Origin: Methanobacteriota archaeon
GTDB lineage: Archaea > Hydrothermarchaeota > Hydrothermarchaeia > Hydrothermarchaeales > SZUA-236
Direction: 5' to 3'
Length of the DNA: 6,882 nucleotides
Assembly (NCBI GenBank): GCA_003230355.1
Contig: QIDD01000046.1
Span: 1 to 6,882, forward strand
Part shown: piece by piece, positions 3,675-6,882 of the stretch
Numbering within the stretch: position 1 is the stretch's first letter
How the letters are laid out: every line of letters begins with the position of its first letter
Translations under genes and position numbers: made by a program
The notes under the pieces: model-generated
The model's database searches: none
Told to the model about the DNA's origin: nothing
What the model saw: only the letters and a program-made list of their open reading frames with translations

Positions 3675-6080
3675 TCAGAGTGCAACCTCGATTTCAGACC
3701 CGTAGTCTATCTCTATTACATTGTGCATGCTCATTATATCTTTTTCTATGCCTTTGAAGCGCTCAGGAACCGTTAGTTTTTTAACGCTCTCACGAAGGGA
3801 TAGTCCGCGGTCTTTTTTCGACTTCCACACAAGGCTGTTCAAATCGGTTAACTCATCCGATGTGAAGCCTTGTTCAAAACGTTCGGCGGCCTCTGGAAAA
3901 TCTGTGAAGTGAATGTCTTCTGCGCGCAGGTCCATGTATATCCTGTATGTGATGAATGGAACAATCGGTGCAAGAAGCTTCAAAAGGATTTCAAGCACAT
4001 AGTGCAGCGTGTAGTGGACCGACTCCTGCTCCGCATCGGTGAACCCTTCATCCCTGTTGTAGGCCCTGCTTTTCACAAGCTCGATGTAGTGGGATGCGAA
4101 GGTCTCCCAGATAAAGTGCTTGATCCTTGTTGCCGGGCCGTGGAAATCATAGTTTTCATAGCTTTTTCGCGTGTATTCAACAAGCCTGCTGGTCTCTTCA
4201 ATGATCCACTTGTCAGCCTCGCAAAGCTTAGCGGGTTCAACTCCGCGCACATCAGCAAACATCGAGATAAAACGCGCCACGTTCCAAAGCTTGGTTATCG
4301 TCTTCTTCGCGCCGTCGATACGATCAAAGCTGCACCTGAAATCTGTTTTCACAAGATTACCCTCGATTGCTGCCCACAACCTGAACGGCTCAGCGCCGAA
4401 GCGATCCAGAATATCTTTGGGATCAATCACGTTACCCAGGGACTTGCTCATCTTATGCCCTTTCTCATCGACGATGTGATAGTTTATCCACACATCCCTG
4501 AATATCACCTTACCCGTGAGCAGGTAGTCTTTGAGGACTGTGTAGTAAAGCCATGTGCGGATGATCTCTTTGCCCTGCGGTCGCAGTGTGCAGGGGCTGT
4601 TTTTCTCGAAAAACTCATCGTCCCGTGAATATTTCAAGATGTTTAGCGGTGTGATCGATGAATCGAACCAGGTGTCAAAGACCCGTTCCTCACCTCTGAA
4701 ATCGCAGCCGCCGCACTTTGGACACGCATCAACAGGTGGGCCCTCTCTCCATGGCTGGTAGTATCTGCCCTTGGGAGGGAGAATCGGCTCGCCGCAGCCC
4801 TCGCAGTACCAGAGCGGTATCTCAGTGGCATAGTAACGCCTGCGCGAAATTGGCCAGTCGATAGACACGGAGTCTATCCAGCTTAAAAGTATCTGCCTGC
4901 TCTCAGGCGCATAAAAATCCATTTCAAAGGCGAGCTCTCGCATCTTATCCTTGAAATCCACCTGTTTCAGATAGAACTCAGGCATCTCAATGAATTCAAC
5001 CTCATCCTTTGAGCGCTCACAGACCGGTGTGCGGTGCATCACCTGCACCTGGTCGACGAGAAGCCCCCGCGCCTCAAGCTCAGCTATCATCTTCCTTCGT
5101 GCCTCGCGAACCTTGAGACCCGATAAGAAGCCTGCATGCTCATTCATAGTCCCGTCAGCGTTGATAGCGATAAGGGGTTCAAGCTTCATCTCAATGAAAA
5201 AACGAATGTCAGATGTGTCGCCGGCGCTGCACATCATAACAAGCCCTGTACCCTTCTCAGGATCAGCCATTGGATGCGCCCGGATCGGGACTTCTTTTTC
5301 AAAGACCGGCGAGATAGCTGTTAAGCCGTCAAGGTGCTGGTAGCGCTCGTCGTCAGGGTTGAAAATCACCATTCCGCAGGTGCACACAAGCTCAGGCCGT
5401 GTTGTTCCGATTACTATCTCCTCACCTGTTTCTTTCACAGTGAATTTGATGTTGTTGAAATATGTGGATATTTCTTTGTACTCGATCTCGGAGTCGGCAA
5501 TTGTTGTCTGGCAGCCGGGGCAGAAGTTGTTGATTCGCGCCGCCTCGTAGATGAGGTCTTTATTCCAGAGGTCGATGAATGTCTCCTGTGTAAGCGCCCG
5601 ATACTCAGGCGAGTCTGTGAGATAGACATCGCCGATCTCGCTTCCAACTTTCCATGAGTTGAATCCGATGCCGAGGCGCAGAAAAGAGTCCTCTGTTTCA
5701 GCCGATGATTCTTCAAGCACACGGTGGCAGAGTTCGATGAACTTCTCCCGGTCCGTGCTGCTGAGCCGAACTTTGAATTTCTTTTCCACCGCCATCTCGA
5801 TTGGAAGCCCGTTTCGATCCAATCCCAACGGGAAAAGTACATTGCTTCCCGTCATCCTCCGAAACCGTGCGAACATATCCATCATCACATAGGTGGTGGC
5901 CTGGCCGATGTGCACGGGCGTGTTCACATAGGGCGGCGGCGTGTCAATCGAGTACACCGGCCGGCTTGAGTCCCGCACAAACTTGTAGGCGCCGCTTTCT
6001 TTCCAAGTCTTATATATCTCAGGTTCAAGGTCTTTTTTCCACCGTTTCTCCCCGATCTTGGGCTCGATTCTATCTGTCAT
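3675..6080 (-). CDS. valS: Valine--tRNA ligase (archaeal short form)
   Basis: This cytoplasmic class I enzyme charges tRNA-Val and edits misactivated threonine. From the ATG at 6080 it has 801 residues. The PVHIG form of the HIGH motif is at 55-59 and HKMSKSLGN at 542-550. The CP1 editing domain lies at about 190-410, with GTTRPEL at 225-231 and GTGLVMMCSAGD at 277-288. Zinc-knuckle Cys pairs are CPGC at 187-190, CEGC at 426-429 and CPKC at 453-456. DTWFDSS at 469-475 and SIDWPISRRRYY fit ValRS rather than IleRS or LeuRS. A helical anticodon-binding domain covers about 618-770. The bacterial C-terminal coiled coil is absent and the length suits the short archaeal type. A GTG at 6086 is an alternative start, closer (4 bases) to GAGGT at 6091-6095. 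The ATG overlaps the upstream stop as ATGA, implying translational coupling. Confidence 0.97.
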   Translation of the reverse strand: MTDRIEPKIGEKRWKKDLEPEIYKTWKESGAYKFVRDSSRPVYSIDTPPPYVNTPVHIGQATTYVMMDMFARFRRMTGSNVLFPLGLDRNGLPIEMAVEKKFKVRLSSTDREKFIELCHRVLEESSAETEDSFLRLGIGFNSWKVGSEIGDVYLTDSPEYRALTQETFIDLWNKDLIYEAARINNFCPGCQTTIADSEIEYKEISTYFNNIKFTVKETGEEIVIGTTRPELVCTCGMVIFNPDDERYQHLDGLTAISPVFEKEVPIRAHPMADPEKGTGLVMMCSAGDTSDIRFFIEMKLEPLIAINADGTMNEHAGFLSGLKVREARRKMIAELEARGLLVDQVQVMHRTPVCERSKDEVEFIEMPEFYLKQVDFKDKMRELAFEMDFYAPESRQILLSWIDSVSIDWPISRRRYYATEIPLWYCEGCGEPILPPKGRYYQPWREGPPVDACPKCGGCDFRGEERVFDTWFDSSITPLNILKYSRDDEFFEKNSPCTLRPQGKEIIRTWLYYTVLKDYLLTGKVIFRDVWINYHIVDEKGHKMSKSLGNVIDPKDILDRFGAEPFRLWAAIEGNLVKTDFRCSFDRIDGAKKTITKLWNVARFISMFADVRGVEPAKLCEADKWIIEETSRLVEYTRKSYENYDFHGPATRIKHFIWETFASHYIELVKSRAYNRDEGFTDAEQESVHYTLHYVLEILLKLLAPIVPFITYRIYMDLRAEDIHFTDFPEAAERFEQGFTSDELTDLNSLVWKSKKDRGLSLRESVKKLTVPERFKGIEKDIMSMHNVIEIDYGSEIEVAL

Positions 6081-6835
6081 TTCCACATGTACCTCATTCC
6101 ATCACGGGCCGCAATCACCTGCACACCTGTCTCGCGCTCAATGCGAGAAGCCTCCTGCATTGCAACAGGGATCATCTTCATCCCGAAATGGCTTATAATC
6201 GCTGTCTGTGGCCTTATCTCATTTAAAATCTTTATCACCTCATCACTGCAAAGATGCCACTTCAAATGCTCATTCTTCGGCCGGATCACGTTGATAATCA
6301 TGAGGTTTGAGTCCCGATATACTTCTGCCATTTCATCAAAATATTCTGTATCGCTGGTATAGGTGATAATACCGTGGTCAGTGTAGAATTTGAATCCCAC
6401 ACCGTCTGGGTCGCTGTGCCGTGTTGGAAGCGCCTCCACGCCCATATCACCGATTTTAAATGTGTCACCCGGCGAGAGGACAAGCTCCTCAGCAAGCCTG
6501 CTTCGATGATACCTGGAAACAGCCGGCCCAAGCTCAGAATTACCATGAATTACGCTTCTACTCGCGGCAAGGAGCCCTGCTTTTTTTGTCATCCCCTTTG
6601 TCATAGCCTCGATGAACACCTCGGCATCGGTATAGTGGTCGGGATGGCAGTGTGAGACCAGCACAGCTTTTGTTAAAAGAGGGTCTATCCGTTTTGACGC
6701 TACCCGCGCAACCGCTCCCGCGCCAGGGTCAACATGTATATTCTGCTTGCCGTGGATGCGAAAACCGCCGGTATGCCTTCTCTGTGTAATCGTCATCCAC
6801 CGCCCGCCGCCTGTGCCGAGAAACACAAATTCCAT
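6077..6835 (-). CDS. MBL-fold metallohydrolase (PhnP/RNase Z-like), 252 aa
   Basis: This is a metallo-beta-lactamase-fold hydrolase with a complete metal site. It opens with the strand FVFLGTGGG at 3-11. Asp36 lies in HVDPG, and SHCHPDH at 61-67 is the HxHxDH motif (H62, H64, D66, H67). H140 (TRHSD), D162 (TSDTEY) and H216 (SHFG) are the likely remaining ligands. Two metal ions, usually zinc, are expected. Related archaeal proteins of about 250 residues begin the same way (FLGTGGG, then TGGFRI), but their substrate is not established as far as I know. The long exosite arm of tRNase Z is absent, so tRNA 3' processing is not supported. I start at the ATG at 6835: a TATA-like box lies about 25 bases upstream, and the GTG at 6856 would fall inside the promoter. 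The stop overlaps valS. Confidence 0.88.
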   Translation of the reverse strand: MEFVFLGTGGGRWMTITQRRHTGGFRIHGKQNIHVDPGAGAVARVASKRIDPLLTKAVLVSHCHPDHYTDAEVFIEAMTKGMTKKAGLLAASRSVIHGNSELGPAVSRYHRSRLAEELVLSPGDTFKIGDMGVEALPTRHSDPDGVGFKFYTDHGIITYTSDTEYFDEMAEVYRDSNLMIINVIRPKNEHLKWHLCSDEVIKILNEIRPQTAIISHFGMKMIPVAMQEASRIERETGVQVIAARDGMRYMWK

Positions 6836-6856
6836 GGCCACAACTAGAGAGCACAC

Positions 6857-6864
6857 CTATTAAG
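6857..6864 (-). promoter_or_regulatory. TATA-like box of the metallohydrolase-valS operon
   Basis: The minus strand reads CTTAATAG after a purine-rich BRE-like stretch (AAAAAAG). Its centre is about 25 bases from the ATG at 6835, predicting a leaderless transcript covering the metallohydrolase, valS and probably lipoprotein A. Confidence 0.5.
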
Positions 6865-6882
6865 CTTTTTTCTTCACTCACC

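Noticed and set aside
3870..4628. 252-residue open frame on the plus strand
   Set aside because: It lies wholly antisense to valS, whose motifs are intact throughout. There is no promoter or recognisable domain.
6077..6835. Assignment of the metallohydrolase as tRNase Z (rnz)
   Set aside because: The metal motif fits the fold, but the tRNA-binding exosite arm is not visible, and the sequence resembles a separate archaeal subfamily.

Overview
The window looks archaeal. Several gene starts have an A/T-rich TATA-like box about 25-28 bases upstream (often with a purine-rich BRE-like stretch before it), so those transcripts should start at or next to the start codon (leaderless). Internal genes instead carry GGTG/GAGGTG-type ribosome sites. 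The valyl-tRNA synthetase is the short archaeal form, the winged-helix regulators are of archaeal type, and the surface lipoproteins have Thr/Pro-rich linkers. I place it in the Euryarchaeota or a related archaeal lineage, but nothing here fixes the genus.

Left third (1-2043): five small predicted DNA-binding or antitoxin-like proteins in strictly alternating orientation. They are the 3' part of a winged-helix protein (+, 5' end outside the window), a ribbon-helix-helix protein (-), a 69-residue winged-helix-like protein (+), a 160-residue winged-helix regulator (-) and a VapB-like protein with no toxin beside it (+). Two short divergent intergenic regions (681-807 and 1584-1689) hold their promoters. 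The first two genes overlap tail to tail by 89 bases.

Right two thirds (2066-6835, all minus strand), in order of transcription: an MBL-fold metallohydrolase, valS, lipoprotein A and lipoprotein B. The first two overlap through ATGA. Lipoprotein A starts 23 bases after valS. Lipoprotein B follows after 95 bases and has its own promoter and ribosome site, so it can probably also be made independently. The lipoproteins are paralogues. Both have a lipobox, a short Cys-rich module resembling a calcium-binding EF-hand loop and a Thr/Pro linker that is probably glycosylated, but they end in unrelated C-terminal domains.

No RNA genes, CRISPR arrays, insertion sequences or intergenic gaps over 300 bases were seen. 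The best candidates for something undescribed are the lipoprotein pair and the alternating block of small regulators. The rest is ordinary archaeal housekeeping.
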